Source of the DNA: Ricinus communis | Lineage: Eukaryota; Streptophyta; Magnoliopsida; Malpighiales; Euphorbiaceae | Length of the DNA: 64,000 bases | NCBI RefSeq assembly: GCF_019578655.1 | Contig: NC_063260.1 | Coordinates: forward strand, 25,444,888-25,508,887 | Direction of reading: 5' to 3' | In this document: positions 11,992 through 26,107 of the stretch, one piece after another | Position numbering within the stretch: position 1 is the first letter of the stretch | How the letters are laid out: each line of letters starts with the position of its first letter | Notes under the pieces: generated by a model | What the model saw: only the letters and a program-made list of their open reading frames with translations | What the model was told of the DNA's origin: nothing | Databases searched by the model: none | Program-made: the position numbers and the translations under genes

Positions 11992-13557
11992 GTTATTAAT
12001 ATTGTGGTTTATACCTAATTACATATTGATCTATTTTGATTATATATAAGAATTTGTTTGTTCCATGTAAATTATAGTTAATTGCTAGACAAAAAGGCAA
12101 TCCCGGAATGCTGAATAACAGCATGACCATGGAAGAGATTTCTGTTCAACCTGTGAGAATTTCCAAAATATAAGATTAAAAATCAACATATCGCTGCTGG
12201 TTTTTCCTCAAATCTAAATATTTCCTCTTCAAGAAGATGGAGAGCAGAGTGGTTTTCCTTAGGAATTTTGCTCTGAATCTGTTACAAAGAAGAGAAAAAT
12301 TGTACATTAAAACCATTTGTTAGCTTTAAAAATGAAAGCAGCTGGATGAGCAAGGTTCTAAAGGGGAAGACATTATTACTATACCTGCATTCCAGATGGC
12401 TTCCCTTCTCTTTACACGGATTTCAATTCAACTCTCGTCCAGAAATTATCTATTTGCATGTTCTTTTGCTTTAATCCGGAGAGGACTAAGTAACAGGAAG
12501 ACCAACTTTATCATAATCCAAATCTAGAGCCGGATCGATACTAGGAGATTCTCATACCCGTTGAATAATAGAATGGCATAATATGGATTAATGAGTAAAT
12601 ATTGTGTTAACTTGGTTATAAATTAAGTGAATCCTTCCCTGGGAATCTGATGATCCCAGGCAAAACAAATAACACTCAGTTCCCTGGGAATCGGATGATC
12701 CCAGGCAAAATAAATAAACACTCAGTTTAGGGAGCAAAAACTGTTTTTTTGTCACTTTGCACCCACCCCTCAATTGGGGTACCATTATTCTGCACTTGCA
12801 TTGTCTAGAGCAACCAAGAAGCATCGAGTACACAGGTTAACTTAGATTTTTTCTTTCAATTGGATGCAAATGTGTAAAAGTATAGATACAAAATAATCAG
12901 CAGGACAGCCCCCAGTATGTGTTTTGAGCTGCCTTAAACTGATAAGGAAAAAAGAAAAGAAATTATAGATCAGGCACATCCTCAACTGTCATCTTCGGAC
13001 AAAATCTGGACTCCAACTTTCTGTACAACTGAGTATTTAATTCCCATCACCATCCTTCCACCCTAAAAATACAGTGAAAGGAAAAGAAAAGGTCCAGATA
13101 TGGTAATAGCTTCTTGTAACTCCTGTGTTTCAAGTGTAATAACATATACAGTTCTTTACACCAGCATATTTCTTCTTCCACAGCTTCTTCTCTGTATAAC
13201 CAGTTTTTGTTGGCAGTGAGCTAACTTGTGCATTTACTGGAATCATTACAGCTGACAGAAAAATATGCTCTAATAATGATAAAGGTGAAATTGTATTTGC
13301 TGGGTAGCTTCAAGAATATGTGACTGCTTGCGAATAGACATCCTCTCCTCCTATATATCATGTAAACTGCTTACTGTATGAACTCTGCAACTGAACAATC
13401 AGATTCTGCTTTCAAAAAGTCTCTTCCACCATTCAAGCTTCCAGAATATCTAACTTGACCATTTGGCCAATCTTAACTTTACAGGTACATATTGGAAGTA
13501 TATGAAGCATTATGAAATGCCTGGACACTATTTTCAGACCAAGGACTCTGGTGCACA
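11992..13557. other. Convergent intergenic region between TIC32-like copy 2 and YODA
   Basis: The 3' flanks of two genes that face each other. The half nearer YODA (about 12.9-13.56 kb) is less AT-rich and is probably YODA 3'UTR on the minus strand. A duplicated hairpin unit lies at 12637-12727. No coding gene is recognised. Confidence 0.5.
12637..12727. repeat. Two tandem about 45-bp units, each containing a small perfect hairpin
   Basis: Units 12637-12681 and 12682-12727 differ by a few bases. Each contains CCTGGGA, a 9-nt loop and TCCCAGG, a perfect 7-bp stem. A conserved AT-rich tail (aaataa..cactcagtt) follows each hairpin. The location is the convergent spacer downstream of YODA. Confidence 0.8.
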
Positions 13558-16500
13558 CTAGATTCCATTGGTTCGACCAAGCATTGACAAGCTTGGGTTC
13601 AGGTCCAAGGATGGCTTCAACTTCACATGATCTCTTAGGAGCTGCTGAGACACACGATCAGCCAGGACAGGCTGCCCACTATAGAGATCCTCATGACCAG
13701 ATCTTCCGAACTGGTTTTCAAAAACATTCTCTGATGCAATCAATTCCCGGAAAACATGAGAGGCTTGTGAGATCCCTCTAAATAGATTGGGGTTGGGCTC
13801 CTGATAATTGCTATTGCTGTACAAGATATTTTGGGATCTCTGGATCATTCCCATGCTTTCCTGCAAGTAAGTTGTTGGCTGCATGGAGTGATGAAATGGG
13901 ACTGCACCACTACCACCAGTAAGAGGTGTGGAAGAACCAGATACAGTATGAGGGCTAGATATAGGAGATGGAGACAATCTTCCACTCATATGTTGCGGTG
14001 ACCTTGAATGTATTAGAGGGCTCCCAACAGGAGAAACTGAACATGACGCATTCTTCGGTGTATGGACTTCACTGGAAAAGATGGGGGAAATTTGGTGAGG
14101 AAATATTTGGAATAAAAGCATTAAATAGATATAAGAGTCATTTTTGCATGTTCTGACGGCAAGATTATTAAGACATGGCATATACCAACTAGTTGCAGGG
14201 TCAGAACTCTAGAAACTTTGCATGGTACTATGAGATCACAAGCATTAATGCTAAAGCTGAAGGCTTTCTTCCAAATATTCAACATGGGACAATGAGGAGG
14301 GATATGTCACAGGACCAGGTCAACAAAAGTAAGTTTTTGATATCAATCTCATTAGAATAATTAATGCAGGCCATAAACTTACTATTGGCTTCTGAACCCA
14401 CGAATTATTCCACCATGCTTAACTTTTTCAGTTCGATTAATAGTGATTGGCAATAAAGTTCCTTTTATGCTGATCTATGACAACTAATCCTCATTGCCAT
14501 TCAATGAGAAACATAACTCGCATGCTCGAAAAATAGGAAACCCCTTTCTGATTTCAGCTAAAACTTAATGTATATATTAGTCAGGCTTAAAAGAAGCTAA
14601 AAGTGGACTTGCTAAATATCTTTCATACTTTGCACAAAATTCATCTTACAAACCTGAACATGATTTGGGCAAGTAGAGTATGGGAGTGTTTTGATGTGCT
14701 TGTGTGAGAATTAATACACAGATACTTTACATATACATAAACATGCATGTATCTTAATGCATATAAATAAGAAGAGGTGGTGGGGGAGAGGGAGGGAAGG
14801 GGAGGATAGAGACCTGGATCCTGCACCACTCTTTGAGCCTCTGGATTGATGGATAGCAACCCCTTCAGAGTCAAAACCTGCAATGTTTCTTGCACTTCCA
14901 ATCCCCTAATTGAAGATCCAAGATTGCAACCCAATAGTCAAGTCAAAAAAAGATGATTAATGCCAAAAGCAGAATACAGAGACAAAGGAAAAGAAGTCGA
15001 TTAATATTATCCATGCAAGTGCCTCATAGAGCAAATGCAAAGTATAAAAAGATAATAAAATAAAATATCGGTAAAGGATGAAGCTCTAACTATTACAGTA
15101 GGTTATACATGCTTGACTATGGTAATATAATCAACACAAAGATGAAAATAGCCTCTCTAGTCTTTATATTGACAATTGTAACAACATCAAGGTAGCATGA
15201 GCATTTAAAGAAAATTCCAAATACCATTGATCTTCCCGAATTTGTAACTGCAGATGGTGGTTCTGAGAGCTCAGCAGTTGGAATTGGTTTCTCCAATGGA
15301 GCAACATTTTTTACGAAAGGGTGCTCCAAAAGTTGAGCAGCTGTAGGGCGATGTGACGGGTCCCGTTGCAAGCATTGCCTAACAAAGTCCTTCCCTTTTT
15401 CTGATAAATGATCAGGAATTGTAGGAAGCTCCTTGCTATTTCCAATCTTAAACAGAGCAGCAACCTACCAAGGAAGGAAAATAAGAGGTGAAAAGTAGGT
15501 CCAACAATCCACAATTCAAGAGGAAAGATGTTCAAAAGTACAAGTAATTACACTTGTGTCATAAGCTATTTGATAAAACAAATTGAAATTTGAAGATAAA
15601 TTAGACTAACCCCTTCATGCTGGCTCCACGGTGGTTTTGTTGTTGCCATCTCCAAAACTGTACAGCCAAGGCTCCATATATCAACAGCAAGATTACAACC
15701 ATTAGGCTTCCTTATCACCTGATAACAATTGCATATCAAGAAATTAATAGAAAACATCACAAAGAAAGGTGGAACTGAAGTATGCAGTAACACAATGCTG
15801 ACCTCAGGTGCCATCCAGTATGGGCTACCCTTGAATGACAACGGACAAGACTGCCCAGTAATCTGGATATAAGTTCAATTAAAATAAGTCAGAACATATA
15901 GCCTCGAGGTTAACATGCACGAAAGTTTCTTCTCATTCTTGTTTTCGACATAAAATGAACAGCTAGCATTTCTAGAATGAGAAATACATAAACATCAGCA
16001 TTTTTTGGAAAATCACTCACATGCTTTGCCATCCCAAAATCTGCCAGTTTGACACGGCCAGTGGGGTCTACAAGTATATTTGCTCCTTTAATGTCTCTGG
16101 ATATGATAAGAACTGGACATAAGCACAATCATGCTCCAATATTTTATAAACTATGTTTCTAGCACATCCAAAACCATGAAATGGACAAAAAAAAAAAAAA
16201 AAAAGATATTTACCTGTGCACAGTGTTTTTAGCATGTAAATAAGCAAGCCCAGACAAGATCTGTTGAGTGTAACTACGAATGGCTATTTCACCAAACTGA
16301 CCATATTCCTGGAGAAGTTTATATATTGAACCACCAGAAACATATTCCAAGTATATGTATAATTTATCATCCACCTGATCAATGAAGAATGAACAGAGTG
16401 GAAACAGATTATCATTACAACACATTTACCATATACCAGGTGAATATTATTATGGAAAGTTAATAGAAATCACAGATTATTGGAAAAGGAGATCTACTTC

Positions 16501-18731
16501 AAGGTGTTGCAACTTCTTGCAAGTCTAAGAAGTTTTTAAACAAACAATTAAAGGAGGTCTATATTCGAATGCATACTTGTTTTCATGGAATGGAAGAACA
16601 TTAAAGCAGTTTAAATAGGACTTGTTAGAACAATGTTCATAACAGTGAAGCAAATGGCTAAAATACCTACCGTTTCAGACCCATAATACTGCACTATATT
16701 TGGATGTTGCAATCGACTTAGGAGTGCTATTTCCTGCAGATTTAATATAAAATTATGGAATCTTCCTTAAAAAGTAGAGAAAGGTTCTGAATCTATTGTG
16801 TATCGAAAAGAAAAAAGAGCATTTAATTTCCAGATGTGCTAAAGCAAACTTACTTGTCCCAATTGCTGTGCACATTCCTTTGATTTCGGATCATCTGAAA
16901 ATAGAGTTACCTCTTTCATGGCACACATCTCACCGCTTTCCCTGAAGTCCAAACAAAATAAAATGAGACATGCACAATTCTATAAGCAAAAGAACTAGTG
17001 CATAACAAATTTGTTGATAACTCAACTTCTATGGAAGCAACTTTACTTTCTTTCAACAACATCTTCAAATTCAAGATTTAATTGTGATGTAAAACAAGGA
17101 AATGGCATTGCACATTTTCAAAACAACACGAGTCTAAGAGTTAAAACTGTCTATGCCAAAAACTTTTAGAGAAGTTCTAGTTGTTTCCTTCATCAATACA
17201 ATAAGTAACTTCAATCTTCTACATTGCTTTACACAAGTCATTTTATAGTAAAACAGGACTATATAGTGCTTAGATAAAATAAGCATACGATACCTCTTAC
17301 GCCCTTTTCCTCTCTCTGAGCTCACTAAAATATATAGAATAGAACTATTGGAACTAACCTGTTAAACCCCAGATAAACATGTCCAAATGTGCCTCTCCCT
17401 AGCAAACGACCCTTCTTCCATCGAGAACCAGGACTCGTAGGATTTTCTGCCCTATTAGGACTTCGGGGCACTGAAGGAGACGTTGCAGTTGAATATGCAG
17501 GTGAAAAGGGACAAGTATTAGAGATTGTTATTGGTGGAAGGGGCAACCGATGGCTTTGTTGCTTCCCATCCTCAGGTCGGCTAGTAGGTGACTCTATGGC
17601 AGAACCTCCAGCTCGTGGATGCAAAGGAGTTACAGCACCACTGTGTATTCTGGAGCTGGGACCAGGGCTTGTCATTCTAGGGCTAGGTATTGGAGAACAC
17701 TCAGGGCTACAATGACTATTTGGCCGAAATAGCTGTCCTGACATATCTCCACCTATTGAGTTATGCCCAGAATTATGACCAGAACCTGGACTTGAGCAGT
17801 GGCCAGAGCCTAGTCCTGCCCATAAACCACAATTAAGAACTTGCTCAGGGCCAAATGCTCTGATCGGGCTTCTAGAAGGACTTGACAATGAGCTGTCCGG
17901 AGCACTGAAGAATGCACCTCGATGAGGAATCTGTAGATTTTGTACATGGCTGCCTAAAGGTACCCGTCTAGGTGATACTGAAGGAATCTGATTATTGAGT
18001 GAAAAATCAGCAGGCTTCAGTGTCTCTTTGGAGTTCTTTCGACAGACAATCGGGGATTGCTCTTTCTGCTTTGCGCTATAGAAGACATAAAGATAAATTT
18101 GTCAGAGAAAAATCAACACCTACAACCTAAAGAACATCAAACTAGAGCACCTTTAAAAAGTACCATTTCCAAGTGCGCATATAGTAACTCACCTAGAAGG
18201 GCTGTTTGTAGCAGTTCTGTTCCCATTTTCATAATCAGACATAAGGGGGCTAAGAACACGTGAATCAGATGGGTATTCACTATCCATAGAGCTAACACTA
18301 GAAACAGAATCTCCCTCAGCATAAGTATGGTCTAATTTATTATGGACACATCCAGGTCTTGGAAGGGGCAAATCCAAAGGCTTGGAGCCTCCGTCTAATA
18401 CTGGTCTTATTGAAGCTGTAATTCCTGAATTACTCCGCCCAATGCCACTATGGCGCCCCCCGGGAAGTGGAAGTGGTTGAGCATGAGGCCTTTCTGCAAA
18501 ACTTTGGCAGCGTGATACTTGTGTTGAAGGTGATGGCGATCTTGAAGGCACTCGTGATCTAGATCCCCTCTCAGAAACAGTATCACTAGAACGTCTCCAA
18601 GATCCTCCTGATTTACTGCTGCTCTTATCTTCCAAAGCAATCTTGAATTTCCGCTGCAATGCATCTATGATACCTTCCTTTGCTTTCTTCTTGTCTTCTT
18701 TGGATGAGGTCTTTCCCCACCATGAAGGCAT
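13558..18731 (-). CDS. YDA: MAP kinase kinase kinase YODA (MAPKKK4)
   Basis: MEKK-type protein kinase at the top of the MAPK cascade that controls embryo and stomatal asymmetric divisions in Arabidopsis. Eleven coding exons in transcript order: 18731-18193, 18075-17359, 16941-16854, 16733-16671, 16374-16214, 16096-16021, 15862-15803, 15718-15611, 15464-15225, 14905-14814 and 14071-13558, totalling 885 aa (Arabidopsis YDA is 883). The N-terminus MPSWWGKTSSKEDKKK is characteristic. A Ser/Pro-rich regulatory region covers about residues 40-395. The kinase domain has GRGTFG at 406-411, Lys in MCAMK at 428, HRD at 522-524, DFG at 542-544 and MAPE at 565-568, so all catalytic residues are present. 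A Ser/Pro-rich C-terminal tail follows. All junctions keep frame and use GT-AG. A CT-rich leader lies upstream at about 20.1 kb. Confidence 0.95.
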
Positions 18732-20170
18732 ATTTACTTCAAATCAAATAACTGCAAAGTCTAACTTAAGATGTACTACCTACTTACGATGAGAGCTCAC
18801 ATGTAGTCCAACTCAGCAACCATATTTGCAATACATAAATTGAATAAGGTTCCTTTGTCTGCAACAAACCACAGGAAAAGAGCCTAAACAAATGTCCATG
18901 AATCTTTTTTCGGATGTTAGATGTGGCGGTGTCTCGAAGAGAAACGTAGTCAATATGGACCTGTTTAAATGTTTCATTATCAGCTTTTCTACAGAAAATA
19001 AAGTAGTCAAAATCAATGAATATTACAAGAGCAAAACATATGGTACACATTTAGAAAGAAAGAGCTAAGGAATTCATCACCCACATACATTCACATTCCA
19101 CAACATGGAGAAAAGATTCTGCATTGGAGTGGCATTAGACTTTATGAGAAATTGGGTTCGGTCATAAAAATCGGATATCCATATTGGCTGACCATGTAGC
19201 TATAGCCCCAAGGATATGCCATCAATAGAATTTGCAAGCTCTAGTCAGACTATTTACAGCTAGCATAGCAATTTTAAGCACCATGCATCATGGTTTTCCC
19301 TGGATTATATGAGTAGCTCCTGTCTTATCATCCACCATCCATGGATTGGTTTTTAAATTACTTAATGAATTCCTTGGCTAGCGACCGATACACACACATG
19401 CATTAACTTAATATAATTAGTCTCTACATATTTTTTTTCCTTTCTCATGAAAGAGCATTAGCTTGACCTCTCAGTTCAGCATTAATCGTCTATTCCATAT
19501 TAGCAACGAGTTTGCCAATTCTCAAACCTGTATATCCCAATCCAGCTCAATTTTGAGAACCAAAACAGAAAGAGCCAGAAAAGATAGAAATAACATCACT
19601 TTACACATATATAAGAAACATCTAACACCCAATAACCACTACTACATTAGATCCATCTTTCAATACCCCACTTTTAACATTAACATGCACAACCTCAAAA
19701 CCCAAAACATACTTAATCAAATTATAACACCAGATCTACAAATTCAATTTTCGCGACAAACATATATAACAACAAAAGATACAAAGCTGGCAAATTTAAA
19801 ACAAGCTAAACAGCTCAAGTAAGAATCAGGTATAAAAAAATAAGCTGAAAACTAAAAAAAAAAAAAAAATTCATATCCAAATTCACTTGAAACGTCCTGT
19901 CAACACTTAAAAAACTCCAAAATTCTCTTAAAAATTGAAGCTTTCATAGCTCAAATAAAATGAGTTTAAGAAGAACACAAAACAAAAGCACAAAGCACCC
20001 ATATCATTACTTACAGTTTTACAATGAATGTATAGCTCAAAACAACAGTGTCAGTCCTCTACCCAGACAGCCAAAAGAAGAAAAAGAGAAGCTCAAAAGT
20101 CACAAAAGAAAGAAATCAAGAACAAAAAAATGTAGAGAGAGAGAGAGAGTGTGTTCTTTTTACAAGAGAG
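18732..20170 (-). other. YODA 5' leader region, probably containing a 5'UTR intron
   Basis: There is no coding gene between the YODA ATG and about 20.17 kb. The far end carries a (GA)n/(CT)n tract at 20133-20149, which reads CT on the gene strand, as is common in plant 5' leaders. The distance suggests that one or more 5'UTR introns precede the first coding exon. I could not fix their borders from sequence alone. The assignment is an inference. Confidence 0.45.
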
Positions 20171-23100
20171 AGATGTCTTAGCGTTAATTGTAATAAAATA
20201 ATAAATTATTGGAAAACGGGAAGACCCCACCACGTAAGACTTATTAAGACGTATGACAATAAATTAGTAATTTGAAATCGCGACCGTCGGTTTGACATGA
20301 GATTGACTTTGATATGCAACCAGGAATTATTTACGGTGAACGATGGAAATGAACTTAAGGTTATAGTAAAATGTGAAGTATGGGATCATCAATTTTTTTT
20401 TTTCTTATTTGTATAATTATTAAAACTTAGGAAAAAAGGGCACTTACTGTCTTACTCAATATATTCCATTTATCATGCTTTACGCAATTGTTTCTTTTTT
20501 CATTTCAATAATTAATTCTTTTCTTTTTTTTTTAAAATGTTGATTGATGATGAACAAGATCCTTTCTTTTGGTTTATTTTAATTTGGCGTCAATTGAGCT
20601 ACTTGTATATGTAGAAAATCAATAATTTTATTTTTATAGTTTCTTTTAATTGAAGTGTTAATGCCATTACCTATAATATTAATAAGATTTTATCATAAAA
20701 ATAAAAGTAATATTTTTTATTATATAATCACGTCCAATATTTTAGGCACATAAGTAATACCAAATTATACTAACTGGTCAAATATTGTTGGAATAATAAC
20801 TTGTTCTCTTGATCTTGACATTTTCTAGTCAATGGACTTGTAAGAAAGTTTAAGATACTAATTATATTTTAAATACCATTTATAAGTATATAATTTCTTT
20901 TTTCCTGTGTGCTGTAGATCCTTAATGGATAATTAATTTATTTTTAATATATATATACATGTGTTTTCATATATTTGTACCAAAATGAGATTCAAAAAGA
21001 AGATCCAACGTAACATTATTTTGTTTTTGCATGCAGAAGGGCATTATTCTTATAAATAAAAAATTAATCTGTATTTAATTCAAGGCATTTATAATTCTTG
21101 GTATTTATTTTCAATTTTCTAAGGTATAAAGAGTAGACTTTTGAGAATTTCAGTGCATATTATTATTATTATTATATTGGGTATTTATTTAATGATCACT
21201 CACTTTGAATCCATGCTAATTGTTCCCAACCCTAATGCCTCTAGATTATTCCTATAATCAACGTGTCCCATAAGCATCTGCACACATAAATAAATTAACG
21301 AAAAAAGAAGGCTGTATATAATAATATTATTATCCTTAAATTGTTTTTCTTGTTCTTATTTCTTTGTTAAAAGTAGCTTTGTTGTAAGATGGATATTATT
21401 ATTATTATTAATGAATTAATGCAATGTGGCGTTCTGCTCATTTCGCAATGGGCAATAATGAGCATCTAATGTCCACACTATTTGGTAATGCCACTCGGAA
21501 AAAGTCAATCATGAAACTCACCTTAAAATAGGAAATACTGTAAAAAGAACTTTCATACATTAATAAATACTTCTAATTGAATATTAATTACCTAGTTATT
21601 ACATTGATAATTAAATTTGTTAAAATGTACTTTACGTTTTATTTTTTTTTATTAAATTGAGTAATTATAATTTGTTATACTTATTTATTAAATTCAATTA
21701 ATTTATTCATCAATACCTGAATCTAATTAATATTCTCATAGATTCACTTAAAAATACTAATCCATTTGATAATATATTTTAATGTAAATCAATTTACATT
21801 ATTAATGCTGATTATAAGAATTATATAATTAGTTTAATCACAATCGCAAGTAATATTATTATATTTTTATTGATCTATTGTATATTATTTTATCAGAAGA
21901 AAATAGCTTTATTTACAAAGAAAACAGAATTCTTGTTCATGGCATTATTTTTATTAATCTATATTTGTATTTTTTAGAAAAATAAATAACTTTTTTCAAA
22001 AAAGAAAAAAAAAAGGTTGGTTTATTAAATGAAACATCCATTCTGTTTTGAGATTCCTTTTTCTTTTTTCTTTTTTTCTTTGGCTATTTATTCGATATCC
22101 AATATATATATATATATATATATAAAGAGTTTGGCAGCCGTATATAACAAATACTAATTTTGAATGGTGTTTAAGACTATTAATTTTTGGATTTAATTGT
22201 TAATGATATTATAGAAAATATTATGTGCTTTTTATCAAATTCTATTTGTATGCAAGTAATATTGGTTAAAGATAAATGAATTATTAGAATATTTGGGTGA
22301 AAGTCTCTTTCTCTCTGTCTCTTTTTTCCCCTCTTAAATTGAATTATCAGTCTGCTTATAATTTATAAAAAATTAGGGTTAAAGTGATACAGATGGTCTA
22401 ACTAATTTAGAATTAAACCAATAAATGCAAATTCAAAGCATGCGATTAAACTTGAAACTATTAAGCAAGATCATTTCACTTTGCTTATTATAACAGATAG
22501 ATAGAGAGCAGCTCAACTCATCATCAAAGCAGTGCCGGAAGTGGGCCCTCCAATTTCTTATGAGTACTACGAAATTGGATAAATTTTCCTAGGCCGGGCT
22601 GGGCTGGAGTCACTCAATCACGACCCATCAGAAAATACGAAAATTATTTCAATTATAATATTAGCACTAGAGTGGGGGGAACAACCGATTTTTGAACTGA
22701 AATCGATTGGAAAAATGGAGCATTAAATATTTGCATTTATAATTTTTTTTAACAAAATTTGTAAACAAAGTGTTTGGTTGAATCGTTCAAAAATTGTATA
22801 TGAATATGATTGGAGACACCGAAAGTCAAAAATTGGTTGAGGGGGTAGGCTATTTTTTAGGCCCTTAATGGTTTAACCAAAATCATAGAACTTTGCTACC
22901 TTTGCAGGAACACTTCATTTTCTAGCTTTAATTAATTGGGTCTAAACAATGCCCAAATATTACCCAATAAATCCAGCTCAATATCATTATGGCTGCTTTC
23001 CTCTTGTGTCACCATCTTTTACTTTTCTTTTCTGTTTTTCCTTTTTTCTCTTTACTACTGTAAACCAATTAACCCCCATCTGCTATTTTTTTTCTTCTTT

Positions 23101-23945
23101 TTAAGAAGAATGTTACAAATTGAAAGCCAGCTACTAAAAAGATACAAATTGAATTTGAGTTGGTCCACATGGAGAATCAATAGTATTTGAGAGACATCAA
23201 ATACCAATCATTTAATTGGTCCTCACTATTTTAATATTAATGAATAACTGAATCTGGAGAAAGAAGAGAAAAAGACACAGACTAATTCAATAGGAGCATG
23301 TCATATTTGCAAAAATAATGCTACTTACAATGACAACATACATTTGTGTAATTCAATGATTCATAAAATTTCTTTGATGTACCAGAAACACTATTGAATT
23401 AATTCATAATCAAACAATATACTAAATTCACCTAAAGATTTCTTGATCTTTAGTAATTTTATATGATACTTATATCACCTGAGTTTTCTAATGAACAACT
23501 TGTTACTATATATTATCTTAAACAGTGTGCATAAATTTCTTGAAATAAAGGGTAAGAAGTAACTTAAGAAACAAGGCATGTTGTGCAGAATTAGTGGGAT
23601 TTATTTAAGTATGGCTAGTTGCATAAGAAATCCACCAATTTGATCAAATTTTCACATAGAAATAAATATAATAAGTGCTAATGAAATTGAGTCTGACGAA
23701 CATCTAAATCTTCCAGAGATTGGGTGTAAAAATTTTAATTTATGTTGACTTGATAAGTCATGAATATAATAATGCCTTCATAGGATGCGATGGTACCGAA
23801 TATTAGGTAGAATAACCAGTGACTTTAAATAACTTACAATAAAAGTTATCAATTACTCCAAGCATATTGTACTCAAATAATTGGATCAATAATTTGTATT
23901 TTGAGTCTTTACATTTGAATAATGAAAAATAATAAATAATGAACT

Positions 23946-23980
<35 letters not shown>

Positions 23981-24478
23981 GGAGCAATAAACTTGATTAT
24001 GAAGTATGAACTGATTATGTTCTTTCTTTGAAAACTAACCAATTATTTCCAAATATTTATTCATAGAGAAAGAGAGACATCATTGTGATTTTAAAATAAA
24101 AGAAAATCAAGCAAAAAGAAAAAAGAAAAAAGAAAAGAAGGTTCTTATTTGGTATTAAATCCATGAAGTAACAATATTGATATCATATGCATGCATATAT
24201 ATATAAACTGCCCAAAATAATATCAGCATTATCAATTCATCATCATATTAATCAAAGCAGAAACCTATAGCTTGTCATGCACAACTTTCATATATGAATC
24301 TTTCCCATTTATAATAAATTGTATATAAATACTTATTCCAAAATAAGGACTTGAATGTTTACCATACAAATCCCTTCAGTATTAATAACTTGTGCATCTC
24401 CAATGGTAACTCTCAAATTTGTGAAACCTACCTTCACAGACTATATATAAAATTGTATAGGTGTTCGACCAAACTCAT
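20171..24478. other. Intergenic AT-rich region between YODA and CYP86A
   Basis: YODA promoter on the right side of its leader, then about 4 kb of strongly AT-rich sequence. TA/AT microsatellites lie at 22102-22124 and 23951-23976, and short (ATT)n runs near 21160 and 21400. No coding region or recognisable transposon is seen. The last few hundred bases should be CYP86A 3'UTR. Confidence 0.5.
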
Positions 24479-26107
24479 TTAAGCACCAGCAGCTACCCAT
24501 TCAATCCCTTCACGGTTGCCATTAATAATATTGCCTTTCTTGTTTATGACCTCCACTAGAGGCTTCAAGTCCCTTGGGTGCACGTTAACCTTCAATCCAT
24601 ACTTCATAAACAATGTCAATGACATTTTCTGCTCCACACGGTGGCCTGCCGCCACTGAAAGCCGGTGGCGGAGTAACACCGCTGCCGAAATAGACTTCAT
24701 TTGTAAATAAGCTAAGTCTTTACCTAAGCAAATTCTTGGACCTGCATTGAAGGCGATAAATTTATATGAATCTTGTACCTCCATTTTCTTGCCATCTAAG
24801 GATAACCATCTTTCTGGTTTAAATTCTAGGCAATCATCTCCCCATATAAATTTCATGCGGCCGACTGAATATATTGAATATGTGATTGATGATCCTGCGG
24901 GGACATGGGTTCCATTCGGCAAAACGTCATCGGAGACAACGTGCTTGGAGTCTTGTGGAACTGACGGGTATAGCCTTAAGGTTTCTGATAATGCTGCCTT
25001 AAGGTATATCAGTCGATCAACTTCTTCAAAAACTAACGGTTCTTCCAACCATTTGCAGATGTCGTTGCCTCGTGTTTCCATCAAAACTATACAAATTTCA
25101 ATCAGAATTTTCTCTTCTACTTTCGGATTCTGACTCACCAACCAGAAAAACCAACTCAATGCGACCGATGACGTGTCACGTCCAGCCAGGATGAAGTTTA
25201 GTGCCACGTGTTGAAGGAACTTATCCGAGTAGGATTCTTTTTTCTTGATAAATCTAGATAACAGGTCATCGTGGGGCTTTCCAGTGCCAACTCCATTTTT
25301 CTGATTCAACAACTCAAGCTTACGTGTATTAATGATGCCCGACAGGTACGCATCAATGTGCTCAAGGCTCTGGCTTAACCTGACTTCCATTCCAAGCCGA
25401 AACCATTTCTTCAACTTCCATACTACTTCTGGCAAAATGAAGCGTTGCAAAGTGGCTTCAGTGGCACGATCAAACGACACCGCGAAGCCGTTCTCCGGAA
25501 GGTCCGGGGACAATGTTTGTGGATCCTTACCGAAGGTCAAGCCGCAAATGTTATCAAAAGTGAGCCGAAGAAGCAAGTCTTGAAGATCAACTGGCTGAGC
25601 CTGTAGCTGAGCGCACCTGAGTATCGGGCAAAACCGATGCTTAATTGCTTGGTTAACCCACCTAGCCATGGCTTGGCGAAGAGTCCGAGTGGTGAATTCA
25701 AGTGCGGCGGTCTTGCGCTGGAACAGCCAGGTGTCGCCATCAGAGTTGAAGATGCCCTCACCAAGCAAATCGTGAAAGACAGATTGCCAAGTAGGACCCT
25801 TGGGGTAATTATCGAACCTGGCCTTCAAGATGTGCTCTAGATTCTTGGGGTCGCACGTGACTGTCACGAGACCTTGCTTCTGCGCTAGAAAAGGAATTGC
25901 GCATATACAAGTCTGATACGTGCCACCAGAGGATTGGAGATTGTGTGCAATCCAATCATGCATACGATTGGCATTCTCGATTAGACCAGGAAGACTACCC
26001 ACTAAGGGCCATAAACGTGGACCAGTGAGTGGCCGTGAGATGAATTTCCACCAGAGGAAATAAGCTACTATAGCTAACAAGATCATCGGAGCCATTGAAA
26101 CATCCAT
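24479..26107 (-). CDS. CYP86A: Cytochrome P450 CYP86A, fatty-acid omega-hydroxylase
   Basis: ER-anchored monooxygenase that adds a terminal hydroxyl to long-chain fatty acids for cutin or suberin polyester. One exon, 542 aa from the ATG at 26107. An N-terminal membrane anchor (about residues 8-22) is followed by a Pro/Gly hinge ([15 protein letters not shown]). The I-helix motif is AGRDTS at 308-313, the K-helix ExxR at 375-378 and the heme loop [10 protein letters not shown] at 453-462 with ligand Cys460. The stretches [15 protein letters not shown] and DNYPKGPTW are typical of CYP86A. The frame stays open upstream to 26203 but begins there with TTG. An in-frame ATG at 26116 would add only three residues (MLP), and homologues start at the MDVS-type Met, so 26107 is preferred. 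The C-terminal tail of about 25 residues after PRDLKP is variable in the family. The exact CYP86A member is not assigned. Confidence 0.95.
   Translation of the reverse strand: MDVSMAPMILLAIVAYFLWWKFISRPLTGPRLWPLVGSLPGLIENANRMHDWIAHNLQSSGGTYQTCICAIPFLAQKQGLVTVTCDPKNLEHILKARFDNYPKGPTWQSVFHDLLGEGIFNSDGDTWLFQRKTAALEFTTRTLRQAMARWVNQAIKHRFCPILRCAQLQAQPVDLQDLLLRLTFDNICGLTFGKDPQTLSPDLPENGFAVSFDRATEATLQRFILPEVVWKLKKWFRLGMEVRLSQSLEHIDAYLSGIINTRKLELLNQKNGVGTGKPHDDLLSRFIKKKESYSDKFLQHVALNFILAGRDTSSVALSWFFWLVSQNPKVEEKILIEICIVLMETRGNDICKWLEEPLVFEEVDRLIYLKAALSETLRLYPSVPQDSKHVVSDDVLPNGTHVPAGSSITYSIYSVGRMKFIWGDDCLEFKPERWLSLDGKKMEVQDSYKFIAFNAGPRICLGKDLAYLQMKSISAAVLLRHRLSVAAGHRVEQKMSLTLFMKYGLKVNVHPRDLKPLVEVINKKGNIINGNREGIEWVAAGA

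Noticed and set aside
17389..17715. Antisense open frame over YODA exon 2
   Set aside because: It is the reverse of the Ser/Pro-rich coding region, whose codon bias keeps the antisense frame open.
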